Part shown: in pieces, positions 1-6,774 of the stretch
How positions within the stretch are numbered: the stretch's first letter is position 1
Layout of the letters: every line of letters starts with the position of its first letter
From: Alkaliflexus imshenetskii DSM 15055
GTDB lineage: Bacteria; Bacteroidota; Bacteroidia; Bacteroidales; Marinilabiliaceae
Direction: 5' to 3'
Assembly: GCF_000517065.1 (NCBI RefSeq)
Contig: NZ_KI912105.1
Span: 3,469,958-3,533,957, forward strand
Length of the DNA: 64,000 nucleotides
Notes under the pieces: model-generated
Database searches by the model: none
What the model was told of the DNA's origin: nothing
Seen by the model: only the letters and a program-made list of their open reading frames with translations
Made by a program: the position numbers and the translations under genes

Positions 1-913
1 CTTGAACGTCGCCACAGGCAAACACGCCGGGCACGTTGGTTTTGGCACTGCCGGGCACTGTTTTGATGTAACCCACATTATCCAACTCCAGATAGTTGCT
101 GAATATGTCTGAATTTGGCTTGTGACCAATTGCCAGGAAGAAACCATCAATTTTGATTTTCACCTCTTCCTCTTCGGGGGTACCTTTTTTCTTCACCAGC
201 ACAGCGCCTTCAACCACGCCATCGCCAAAAAGTCCTTGGGTTTGGTGCTCCCAAAGAATCTCAACGTTTTTGGTTTTGAATACCCGCTCCTGCATCACTT
301 TTGAGGCGCGCAGTTCGTTACGACGAACGATTAGGTACACTTTGTTACAAAGTGCTGAAAGGTAAAGGGCTTCTTCGGCGGCTGTGTCGCCACCGCCAAC
401 TACTGCCACATCTTTTCCGCGATAGAAAAAGCCGTCGCAGGTGGCGCAGGCCGATACGCCGCCGCCGGCATATTTGGCTTCATCTTCCAGACCCAGGTAC
501 TTGGCTGTTGCTCCTGTGGCAATAATTACGGCTTCGGCTTCAATGATTTTTTTATCGTCGATGGTGATTTTAAACGGACGCTGCGAAAGGTCGGCTTTGG
601 TGGCCAGTCCCCAACGCACCGAGGTGCCAAAACGCTCAGCTTGCTTTTTGAGATCTTCCATCATTTCGGGACCGGTAATTCCGGTGGGATATCCGGGGAA
701 GTTTTCTACTTCGGTGGTGGTGGTAAGCTGACCGCCCGGCTGTAAACCTTCATACATTACCGGTGAGAGGTTGGCACGTGCGGCATAAATGGCAGCTGTA
801 TATCCTGCCGGTCCTGAACCTATAATCAGAACCTTAACTTTTTCAATATCAGTAATCTCTTTTTCTTGATTAGAACCTTTGTCAAGGTTATCCATTTTTC
901 CAAAAAGCGCCAT
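1..913 (-). CDS. trxB: Thioredoxin reductase (NADPH), canonical type, 3' end cut by the window
   Basis: FAD-dependent reductase that passes electrons from NADPH to thioredoxin in the cytoplasm. About 304 codons are visible from an ATG at 911-913; the family is usually about 315 residues, so only a short C-terminal piece is missing beyond base 1. Seen in the translation: the N-terminal FAD motif GSGPAGYTAA, the redox centre CATCDG (coded near 435-460), the second nucleotide motif GGGDTAAEE, and VRRNELRA (near 313-345), which keeps the basic residues expected to hold the NADPH 2'-phosphate. The C-terminal FAD motif GVFACGD lies at the left edge. An alternative start is the ATG at 893-895, which would drop six residues. 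It differs from the second reductase at 3355-4323, which lacks these arginines, so this copy is probably the housekeeping enzyme. Confidence 0.95.
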   Translation of the reverse strand, partial: MALFGKMDNLDKGSNQEKEITDIEKVKVLIIGSGPAGYTAAIYAARANLSPVMYEGLQPGGQLTTTTEVENFPGYPTGITGPEMMEDLKKQAERFGTSVRWGLATKADLSQRPFKITIDDKKIIEAEAVIIATGATAKYLGLEDEAKYAGGGVSACATCDGFFYRGKDVAVVGGGDTAAEEALYLSALCNKVYLIVRRNELRASKVMQERVFKTKNVEILWEHQTQGLFGDGVVEGAVLVKKKGTPEEEEVKIKIDGFFLAIGHKPNSDIFSNYLELDNVGYIKTVPGSAKTNVPGVFACGDVQ

Positions 914-1089
914 AATATATAAATATTTAGATGTTTTGATTTAACGATGCAAAAATGCAATTTTAATTTTAATAAACAAAACCTCCGGCTTTAGCTCCTC
1001 AGCACAGCCGCAAATGATTTGGAATTGCCTGCCACAAATATACGCTCTATGCACACAGGGCTATTGCTCTTCCCTATAACTTAAATTGA

Positions 1090-2019
1090 TTACTCATAAC
1101 CATTTCCAATAAATACCAGTTTGCTACTGGCAACGGAAATGCCGCCCACCAGACCAAGTCCTCCATCTACATTGGAGTGTATTTTTATGGGATCTACAAT
1201 TGGAAGGTCATAATTGTATTCAGCCACTACCCGACTGCGCAGATAGTCAAAATAGTCCTGCGAATGGCTAAGCAACATAAAGTTGAGTTCCCGCTTTTCT
1301 ATTGCACCAACAGGTTTGGTATAGGCTTCGGGCAGTCTGACTTTCAACTCATAGGTGGTGCCATTTATCAGGTGGTCTGCAAAGGAGCCATGAAAATCGA
1401 TGCCTCCCATAAGGCTGCCTTCCTGGTCACGGATATAAAATACGGGGTCGTCTTTAAAGTATTTTACCTGTTGCACGGTATTGCCATTTCCATTGCTCAG
1501 GGTTTCTGTTATTATTAGCTGATAGAAATTCTTGGTGTGGATGGGATCGGTAAAGATGATGGTGCAAAGTAAAAAGGGTCGTATGGCACCATCAACATCA
1601 GCCGATTGAATGATTTCATATTTTAAATCTTCTATTTCGATGGCTTGCGGAATTGTAGTGATGCCTTCAACGCGATTGCCTCTGCCGTCGCGTGCGCGTA
1701 GTTCAAATAGATCTCCTTCCTGAATCTGAATATCGGGACGTTTTGCCCATAAATCTCTAAATGGATAGGCAAATGAATCCACTCTCACGCCATTTTGATA
1801 CACTACTATAAAACCATCATAAACGCGCTCAAAATCATCAACCGATGAGTGACTCACACTGCGACTCAGATGCACCGAAAAGACTGAATCTGGTGTCAGA
1901 AATGAAAACATCACCAATCGGCCGCCACCATCCTTAAGCTTCAGGCTCAGGTCGCTTTCGCAACTGGTGGTAGCCAATATCAGAACCATTGTGAGAATAT
2001 AAAACAGACGTTTTGCCAT
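1090..2019 (-). CDS. DUF4249-type outer-membrane-associated lipoprotein
   Basis: About 309 residues from the ATG at 2017-2019. That start gives a lipoprotein signal peptide, MAKRLFYILTMVLILATTSC, with the acylated Cys at residue 20. Longer in-frame starts reach 2121 and overlap the upstream regulator gene, and they put a hydrophilic stretch before the signal, so they are less likely. The rest is beta-rich and resembles DUF4249 proteins of Bacteroidota: an early 'LVMFSFLTPDSVFSVHLSRS' stretch, then a region with paired hydrophobic strands. The function is not established; family members often sit beside TonB receptors, which is not the case here. It lies 76 bases downstream of the Crp/Fnr-type gene on the same strand and may be co-transcribed with it. 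Confidence 0.7.
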   Translation of the reverse strand: MAKRLFYILTMVLILATTSCESDLSLKLKDGGGRLVMFSFLTPDSVFSVHLSRSVSHSSVDDFERVYDGFIVVYQNGVRVDSFAYPFRDLWAKRPDIQIQEGDLFELRARDGRGNRVEGITTIPQAIEIEDLKYEIIQSADVDGAIRPFLLCTIIFTDPIHTKNFYQLIITETLSNGNGNTVQQVKYFKDDPVFYIRDQEGSLMGGIDFHGSFADHLINGTTYELKVRLPEAYTKPVGAIEKRELNFMLLSHSQDYFDYLRSRVVAEYNYDLPIVDPIKIHSNVDGGLGLVGGISVASSKLVFIGNGYE

Positions 2020-2095
2020 TGTGCTTTTTGTGCAGTTTCGCATGTGAATTTGCGGATAAACCATTTTATCACTTGATGTTATTATCTCTGTAAAA

Positions 2096-2788
2096 TTATC
2101 CTTTTTCGGCAATTTCTTCAAGCAATGGCCGGTTTAGTATATGGATATGTTTCTCTTCCAGTTTCAGAATGCCGTCTCTTTCAAGAGACTTGAGGAGTTT
2201 AACCGCACTTTCTGTTGATATACCTGCAAAATCACCTAGCTCTTTGCGGGTGAGATGTGAAAACAGGTCATAAGCGCTAAACTCATCGCTGCTGAGGTAT
2301 AACAAGGCTCCCGCCAATCTGCCATTCATCTGTTTATACATCAGGTTGCGGATGCTGCCAAAAAGCATCTGGTTTTGACCGCAATACTTACGAATAATGT
2401 TAAAAGCAAATTGTCCGTTAGTCTGTATGAGTTTTTCAATGGTTTGTTTTTCAACTAAAAAAGCCTGTGTATCAGTAAGTGCAATGGTGGTATAGTTAAA
2501 GGTGTTTTTCCCGAAAACGGTCGATAATCCAACAAATTCGCCCTCTTTAACCAGTCGCAGATTGAAGTTTTTATCTCCTTCCTCCAGGTGTTGTTTGGCT
2601 ATTCCCTTTACAATGAAAAGGATGTAGGATGCAAATGTGCCTTGTTTGGTGAGGTTTTCGCCTTTTCGAAACAGTACTTGCGTTTTACTCTCTCTCACCA
2701 AATCGAGTTCGGCACCTGCCAGCAGGTGAAAGCATGGAGCGTTTACATCGCATATAAAGTCGTTGTCTTGTTCCTGAATGGTTCTCAT
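2096..2788 (-). CDS. Crp/Fnr-family transcriptional regulator
   Basis: A 230-residue protein, the usual length of the family. Residues 15-120 form the cyclic-nucleotide-binding-like beta barrel (FRKGENLTKQG, then VKEGEFVGLSTVFG). Residues 130-160 are the dimer helix, and residues 175-215 the winged helix-turn-helix (LTRKELGDFAGISTESAVKLL). The recognition helix reads T-E-S-A-V-K-L-L and aligns with V-E-T-I-S-R-L-L of E. coli FNR: the Glu is kept and Arg becomes Lys. Cysteines are present only at 13, 19 and 136. FNR uses four (three near the N terminus, one central), so a classical 4Fe-4S sensor is not proven. It is divergent from the unusual thioredoxin operon, and FNR-like palindromes lie between them (2841-2876). 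I infer that it controls that operon and perhaps itself; the signal is unknown. Confidence 0.88.
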   Translation of the reverse strand: MRTIQEQDNDFICDVNAPCFHLLAGAELDLVRESKTQVLFRKGENLTKQGTFASYILFIVKGIAKQHLEEGDKNFNLRLVKEGEFVGLSTVFGKNTFNYTTIALTDTQAFLVEKQTIEKLIQTNGQFAFNIIRKYCGQNQMLFGSIRNLMYKQMNGRLAGALLYLSSDEFSAYDLFSHLTRKELGDFAGISTESAVKLLKSLERDGILKLEEKHIHILNRPLLEEIAEKG

Positions 2789-2840
2789 CGATGGTTTTGC
2801 GTTGAATATCTTGTTGATAGATAGCTATATGCGTGTGATT

Positions 2841-2876
2841 TAGATTTGCATCAATAAAAAAGTTGATGCAAATCAA
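2841..2876. promoter_or_regulatory. Two tandem FNR-box-like operators
   Basis: Bases 2863-2876 read TTGAT-GCAA-ATCAA, a perfect match to the E. coli FNR consensus TTGATnnnnATCAA, and the symmetry extends one base on each side (2862-2877). Bases 2841-2854 read TAGAT-TTGC-ATCAA, with one mismatch in the left half. The site centres are 22 bp apart, about two helical turns. The inner parts also form a 12-bp inverted repeat, GATTTGCATCAA (2843-2854) and TTGATGCAAATC (2863-2874). The sites lie between the divergent regulator (start 2788) and the thioredoxin gene (start 2996), about 60 bases upstream of the -7 element at 2932. Binding by the adjacent regulator is inferred. Confidence 0.75.
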
Positions 2877-2931
2877 CTCAAACACTGTTTTCGTCGAGAG
2901 GTAAATTTAACGAAAAAATTGGTGGGTGCAG

Positions 2932-2939
2932 TAGCTTTG
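2932..2939 (+). promoter_or_regulatory. Promoter -7 element TAGCTTTG of the thioredoxin pair
   Basis: Matches the Bacteroidota -7 consensus TAnnTTTG, 57 bases before the ATG at 2996. No clear -33 TTTG lies 19 bp upstream (2909-2912 is AT-rich). A weak -33 is expected for an activator-dependent promoter and fits the operators at 2841-2876. Transcription start inferred near 2945. Confidence 0.5.
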
Positions 2940-2995
2940 TATTGTCAATCCCAAACGGGGAATGCAGATAAGTTAAACAGTTAATATTTTATATC

Positions 2996-3352
2996 ATGTT
3001 GTACACAAATTTAAAACACATCGACACTGCCGAGCAGCACGCAAAAATTATCAATGAGAACGAGAATGTTATGGTATGTTGCGGTAGAATGGGTCCCATG
3101 TGCATTCCTGTTTATGGAATTATGGAAGAGTTGGAGGGCGAGTATGCACACGTGAAATTCTTCGATATGGCATTTGACAGCCCCGAAGCCCATGTAATAC
3201 GAAACCTGCCTGAAGTACGCGGTTTTATGGGAATTCCGTTCACCATTTACTACAAAAACGGTAAAGTGGTTAAAGCTACATCGAGCATTCAATCGCGCGA
3301 TCAGGTGACTTCTATCTTGAATGAGAAATTTGGCGAACCTGTAAACGCATAA
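2996..3352 (+). CDS. Atypical thioredoxin-fold protein with M-G-P-M in place of CGPC
   Basis: 118 residues, the length of a single thioredoxin domain, no signal peptide. The fold is supported by the helix after the active-site loop (IPVYGIMEELEGEY), the cis-proline loop G-I-P followed by FTIYYKNGK (the normal protein has G-I-P-T-L-L-L-F-K-N-G), and a C-terminal helix. The active-site loop reads V-C-C-G-R-M-G-P-M-C: aligning G-P puts Met32 and Met35 where the two catalytic cysteines normally are, while Cys28, Cys29 and Cys36 flank the loop. It therefore cannot use a standard CxxC; a C29/C36 or C28/C36 pair is possible. It is 2 bases from the reductase at 3355, so the two are co-transcribed and probably partners. 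Partners and targets are unknown. Confidence 0.8.
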   Translation: MLYTNLKHIDTAEQHAKIINENENVMVCCGRMGPMCIPVYGIMEELEGEYAHVKFFDMAFDSPEAHVIRNLPEVRGFMGIPFTIYYKNGKVVKATSSIQSRDQVTSILNEKFGEPVNA

Positions 3353-3354
3353 TC

Positions 3355-4323
3355 ATGGCACAAAGCAATCATTACGATGCAATAGTGATTGGGGGCGGAC
3401 CCGCAGGGCTCACGGCAGGTATTTACCTCTCGAGAGCCCGGGTGAAAACCCTCGTCCTGAGCGAAGGCACCGTGGGAGGCCAAATGGTGCTTACCCACGA
3501 AATTGCCAACTATCCCGGAGTGGAATCAATCAACGGATACATGCTGGGAAACATCATGAAGAACCAGGCTCAGCGGTTTGGTTGTGACATCAAATCCAAT
3601 ATCGGCATCGAACGCATGGAGCTGAATGGCGAACAGAAGCAGGTGCTGCTCTCAAACGGTGCTATTTATAGTGCCGATGCATTGGTTTTAACACCGGGTG
3701 GCAGAAGTCGTACTTTGGGAGTTCCCGGTGAGGAGGATTACAAAGGCAAGGGCATCTCTTACTGCGCTACCTGTGATGGTGATTTCTTTACTGGTAAGGA
3801 GATTGTGGTGGTGGGTGGCGGCAATTCAGCACTCGAAGAGGCTGTGTCGCTCACCAAATATGCCACAAAAGTAACAATTGTGCATCAGTTTGACCATTTT
3901 CAGGCCTTCGAACATGCAGTGGAAGAGGCGCGCGCCAATCCCAGGATAAATTTTGTCATGGAATCAAAGGTGACTGCGTTCTATGGTGGTGAAAACCTCG
4001 AAGCTGTGGATATTACAGATTTGAAATCAGGAAAGGTGGAGCGGTTCAAAACCGATGGAGTGTTTGTATTTATTGGTTACGTGCCCAACACCGAATTTCT
4101 GAAAGGAAAACTGAACTTGAACAAGTGGGGTGAAATTGTGGTCAGCTCTGATATGGAAACAAGCCTTCCGGGCGTTTTTGCTGCCGGCGATGCCATAGCC
4201 AAACGCTATCGTCAGGTAACTACTGCTGTGGGCGATGGCACGGTGGCTGCGCTGGCGGCTTCCAATTATATCCATCAGATGAAAATGAAAAAGAAAGCAC
4301 CACTCGAAAATGTGCTTGCTTAA
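3355..4323 (+). CDS. Thioredoxin-reductase-like flavoprotein, predicted not to use NADPH
   Basis: 322 residues, normal length. FAD motif GGGPAGLTAG (residues 13-22), redox centre C137-A-T-C140-D-G, nucleotide motif GGGNSALEE (154-162), C-terminal FAD motif GVFAAGDA. The segment that in E. coli reads HRRDGFRA and binds the NADPH 2'-phosphate is here H177-Q-F-D-H-F-Q-A184: all three arginines are gone, while the canonical copy at 1-913 keeps its basic residues. The Gly-rich dinucleotide loop is intact, so NADH or another donor is more likely than loss of cofactor binding. Reductases with altered donors are known in anaerobes (ferredoxin- or NADH-linked types). It follows the atypical thioredoxin by 2 bases and ends with a short Lys-rich tail. 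The natural partner is inferred from gene order. Confidence 0.88.
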   Translation: MAQSNHYDAIVIGGGPAGLTAGIYLSRARVKTLVLSEGTVGGQMVLTHEIANYPGVESINGYMLGNIMKNQAQRFGCDIKSNIGIERMELNGEQKQVLLSNGAIYSADALVLTPGGRSRTLGVPGEEDYKGKGISYCATCDGDFFTGKEIVVVGGGNSALEEAVSLTKYATKVTIVHQFDHFQAFEHAVEEARANPRINFVMESKVTAFYGGENLEAVDITDLKSGKVERFKTDGVFVFIGYVPNTEFLKGKLNLNKWGEIVVSSDMETSLPGVFAAGDAIAKRYRQVTTAVGDGTVAALAASNYIHQMKMKKKAPLENVLA

Positions 4324-4363
4324 GTAATGTTTTTCATCGGATAGCACATATTGTATCATTCAG

Positions 4364-4490
4364 TAAGATTTAAGGAGTCTGATAGATAGACACCTCTGGG
4401 ATTATGATTTGATATCACCCAATTTAACGCCTCTCATCATTCAACTTCTATCCATCTCATCATCTAAAATCTAACCATCTTTTTATCACT
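4364..4490 (+). repeat. Possible dispersed intergenic element, copy 1
   Basis: Bases 4364-4388 (TAAGAT, then AGTCTGATAGATA at 4376-4388) resemble 59791-59813, which carries the same 13-base AGTCTGATAGATA. In both places a pyrimidine-rich tract follows with repeated CTAA/ATCTAA words (here 4417-4480). It forms most of the gap before the membrane thioredoxin gene. Its role is unknown; two partial copies are weak evidence for a repeat family. Confidence 0.35.
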
Positions 4491-4491
4491 T

Positions 4492-4908
4492 ATGAGTCCT
4501 TTCTATTATGGCCTTTTGGCCTTTATCTTGATTTTTGTGGGGTATGCTTATCTAAACTACCGCCGTGTAAAGTATTTGGCATCACTCGCTGATAGCAAAA
4601 AAATAGCTAACTTAACGGATGATGATTTTAAGAAGATGACTTCATCTGGTGTTGTGCTCATTGATTTTTGGGCATCGTGGTGTATGCCTTGTAAGATGAT
4701 GGCGCCGGTGCTTAGTCAGGTGGCCGATTCTCTGGATGGGGAAGCTTTGGTAGCAAAGGTTAATGTGGAAAATCACCAGCACCTGGCGGAGCACCATAAA
4801 ATCAAAAGCATCCCAACATTGATTTTGATGAAAGATGGGAGGGAGGTGGAGCGTTTTGTGGGGGTGAAAAGCAAAGATTTTCTGTTGGACAGAATAAAAA
4901 AAATGTAG
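4492..4908 (+). CDS. Membrane-anchored thioredoxin (WCMPC)
   Basis: 138 residues: one transmembrane segment at about residues 4-20, a short linker, then a thioredoxin domain. The redox site is W63-C64-M65-P66-C67 inside the strand DFWASW, so the classical CxxC is present, with Met where Gly is usual. The cis-proline loop SIPTLILMKDGRE follows. Positive residues (RRVKYL) directly after the membrane helix suggest that the thioredoxin domain faces the cytoplasm, but the opposite topology cannot be excluded. The gene is 168 bases downstream of the atypical reductase on the same strand and could be a partner in the same redox circuit; this is inferred from position. No terminator was seen between them, but the gap holds the element at 4364-4490. 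Confidence 0.85.
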   Translation: MSPFYYGLLAFILIFVGYAYLNYRRVKYLASLADSKKIANLTDDDFKKMTSSGVVLIDFWASWCMPCKMMAPVLSQVADSLDGEALVAKVNVENHQHLAEHHKIKSIPTLILMKDGREVERFVGVKSKDFLLDRIKKM

Positions 4909-5101
4909 CATGGCACACAATACGCCAGCTTATGAAGGGTGATATTTGTGTGATGGAAGAATAGCGTGCTTAAGAGGTTGACAGAGTATATTTTTTATGA
5001 TTCTCTCTCTTTTTTCTGACCTGTTGTTGCAGAGGTAGTTAATTTTGCCTATTTTAAAATCGGGTTTGATTTCAATACCTAAACTATTAATCCTGATGAT
5101 T

Positions 5102-5473
5102 ATGAAGAAAGGCGAAGTTTTACTGATAGATCTGGATTTTGAGTACAAACTCTGGAAAAACAGGCTGAATAGCTACATAAAAGAGATTCAGATTATTAAG
5201 TCGAGGAGCAGGGAAGTCTCGGAATGTCGGCCTGGAAAGGAGCTAAACTCCGTGGAACTGATGGTGCTTGATGAGCACGAAACGGAGTTGAATCAATTGT
5301 TGAACCGTATCAAGGTACAGGAACAGGAGATGCAGTATTACAATAAGGATTTCCCCATTACGCATGACCATCAATATGTTACCGACCACCACAAAATACG
5401 CGAAAAAATTGATAGGCTCTGCTCCATACATACCGAGCGTGTGGATGACCTTATTGATGCACTAGGCATCTAA
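5102..5473 (+). CDS. Small helical protein of unknown function
   Basis: About 124 residues from the ATG at 5102 (MKKGEVLLIDLDFEYKLW); ATG 5096 is also possible, and a longer reading from a TTG at 5045 is unlikely. The protein is charged and mostly helical, with two heptad-like stretches (about residues 10-35 and 50-80), and it ends in a His-rich part and a helix, IDRLCSIHTERVDDLIDALGI by position 124. No signal peptide or membrane segment. I do not recognise the family. It ends 7 bases before a strong bidirectional terminator. It may belong to the redox region upstream, but nothing in the protein supports that. Confidence 0.6.
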   Translation: MKKGEVLLIDLDFEYKLWKNRLNSYIKEIQIIKSRSREVSECRPGKELNSVELMVLDEHETELNQLLNRIKVQEQEMQYYNKDFPITHDHQYVTDHHKIREKIDRLCSIHTERVDDLIDALGI

Positions 5474-5480
5474 AAAAAAC

Positions 5481-5518
5481 AAGGCCGGATGGAAGCATTT
5501 TTGCAATCTTCCGGCCTT
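5481..5518. terminator. Bidirectional rho-independent terminator
   Basis: Stem AAGGCCGGA (5481-5489) with TCCGGCCTT (5510-5518), flanked by an A-tract on the left and TTAATTT on the right. It separates the convergent genes ending at 5473 and 5525. Confidence 0.85.
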
Positions 5519-5524
5519 AATTTA

Positions 5525-6628
5525 TCAATTGGCATAAATGGTTTCGCGCAGCGCAGTCCAATGGGCATCCGTCATTCTGCCCGGTGTAAACAGGCATATA
5601 CCGGCAGCGCCATTGTCCATGGATGCTTTAATTGCTACCCTTAACTCATCCGGTGTGAGGCCATGGTTTTCAGGGTCTGCTTGTTTGTGTCTGTTTTCAG
5701 GGTCGGGGCAGATAAAAAGACCACTGTAAAGCGGAAACTTACCTCCCAACGATTCAACACCCTCTCTGGTTACATCTCCAACCCAGGCTGCATCTTCCAG
5801 ATAAAAATCGTTATAGTTCATTGGGAATACAGCATCCAAATTCCATAAATCCCATTCCTGACGCACAATTTGTGAAGCAACCGAGTGTGGTCCCGGAAAT
5901 ACGGCAGCGGTAATTTCTTTACCTGATTCAAGCACGGATTGCGCCAAACGGTTTACCAGGTTGGTAATCAGGTTGCGCCTAAACTGCTTCCACTCTTCCA
6001 CTTGCGATGGGTCTTCCACTTCATTTATGTTGATGCCCGATTGCTCGGCAAAATCATCGGTGCATTTACTGCAATAACAGTAGTCGAACTCCGGATATTC
6101 ACGATCCATTGTTAATCCGTATTTTTCCCACAAACCTCTGGCCAGTATCACATCCGGAAAACGAATATAATCCAGATGAACCCCATCAATTGATGGCACT
6201 TTGGCTACATTCAGGTAGATGTTTTCAAGATAGTGGAAAACGCCTTCGTGGCTGGGGCACAAAAAGGTGTAGTATCCCACATAGGCTGGCTTTTCCAATG
6301 CCGATTCGCCATTGGAATTCACAACGTAGTATTCTGCCTTAAGCTGGTCATTCTTACCCTGAAGCAAAGTGGGAATCCAGGCATGAAATTTCAATCCCTG
6401 TGCTTTGGCAATTTCGCCAACACGTTGGTAAACTTCGGGGTTGTGGCCACCATTGTATAACAGTGCGTCCACGCCTTTCTGCTTTAAATTAGCAAATTGG
6501 GCACCAATCTCCTGGTCTGTAGCATCTCCTGGGCCTCCCATCCAGGCATACACCATGATTTTTTCTGATGGAGAGTGCGTACATGCACTCAAAAAAAGTG
6601 ACAATAAGAGCGATAGCAATAGTCTCAT
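5525..6628 (-). CDS. YddW/DUF187-type glycosidase-like lipoprotein
   Basis: 367 residues. Signal peptide with lipobox MRLLLSLLLSLFLSAC, so the protein is a lipoprotein, lipidated at Cys16. The rest looks like a TIM barrel of the DUF187/COG1649 (GHL10-like) group. Key signs are YAWMGG near the start, GLKFHAWIPT, and the strand GVHLDYIRFPD, whose Asp and Arg are typical of this group. Further signs are a Cys pair CYCSKC around residue 190, ITAAVFPGP, and AVFPMNYNDF. Relatives act on bacterial cell-wall or polysaccharide glycans, but the substrate cannot be read from the sequence. It stands alone on the minus strand, between a terminator and a divergent membrane-protein gene. Confidence 0.75.
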   Translation of the reverse strand: MRLLLSLLLSLFLSACTHSPSEKIMVYAWMGGPGDATDQEIGAQFANLKQKGVDALLYNGGHNPEVYQRVGEIAKAQGLKFHAWIPTLLQGKNDQLKAEYYVVNSNGESALEKPAYVGYYTFLCPSHEGVFHYLENIYLNVAKVPSIDGVHLDYIRFPDVILARGLWEKYGLTMDREYPEFDYCYCSKCTDDFAEQSGININEVEDPSQVEEWKQFRRNLITNLVNRLAQSVLESGKEITAAVFPGPHSVASQIVRQEWDLWNLDAVFPMNYNDFYLEDAAWVGDVTREGVESLGGKFPLYSGLFICPDPENRHKQADPENHGLTPDELRVAIKASMDNGAAGICLFTPGRMTDAHWTALRETIYAN

Positions 6629-6774
6629 AAATGGTGGTTTTTTAAATTATTACATTACGAAATTAAAAAAAAAACTATTTTTGCCACGGCTCAATCATAT
6701 TATGATTGGCTAATCCTATGAAATCCCTCATTTATCTTTCAACCTGATTATTCATTAAATTTTTAAATTTTACG

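Noticed and set aside
1..913. Left-edge thioredoxin reductase as part of the atypical system
   Set aside because: It keeps the basic VRRNELRA segment and other NADPH motifs, so it appears canonical.
1177..1518. Open reading frame on the plus strand opposite the DUF4249 gene
   Set aside because: It has no signal peptide, domain or neighbour logic, and lies fully antisense to a convincing lipoprotein gene.
5045..5101. Longer N terminus for the small helical gene, from a TTG
   Set aside because: It adds a short hydrophobic segment not matching the rest; two ATG codons follow (5096, 5102).
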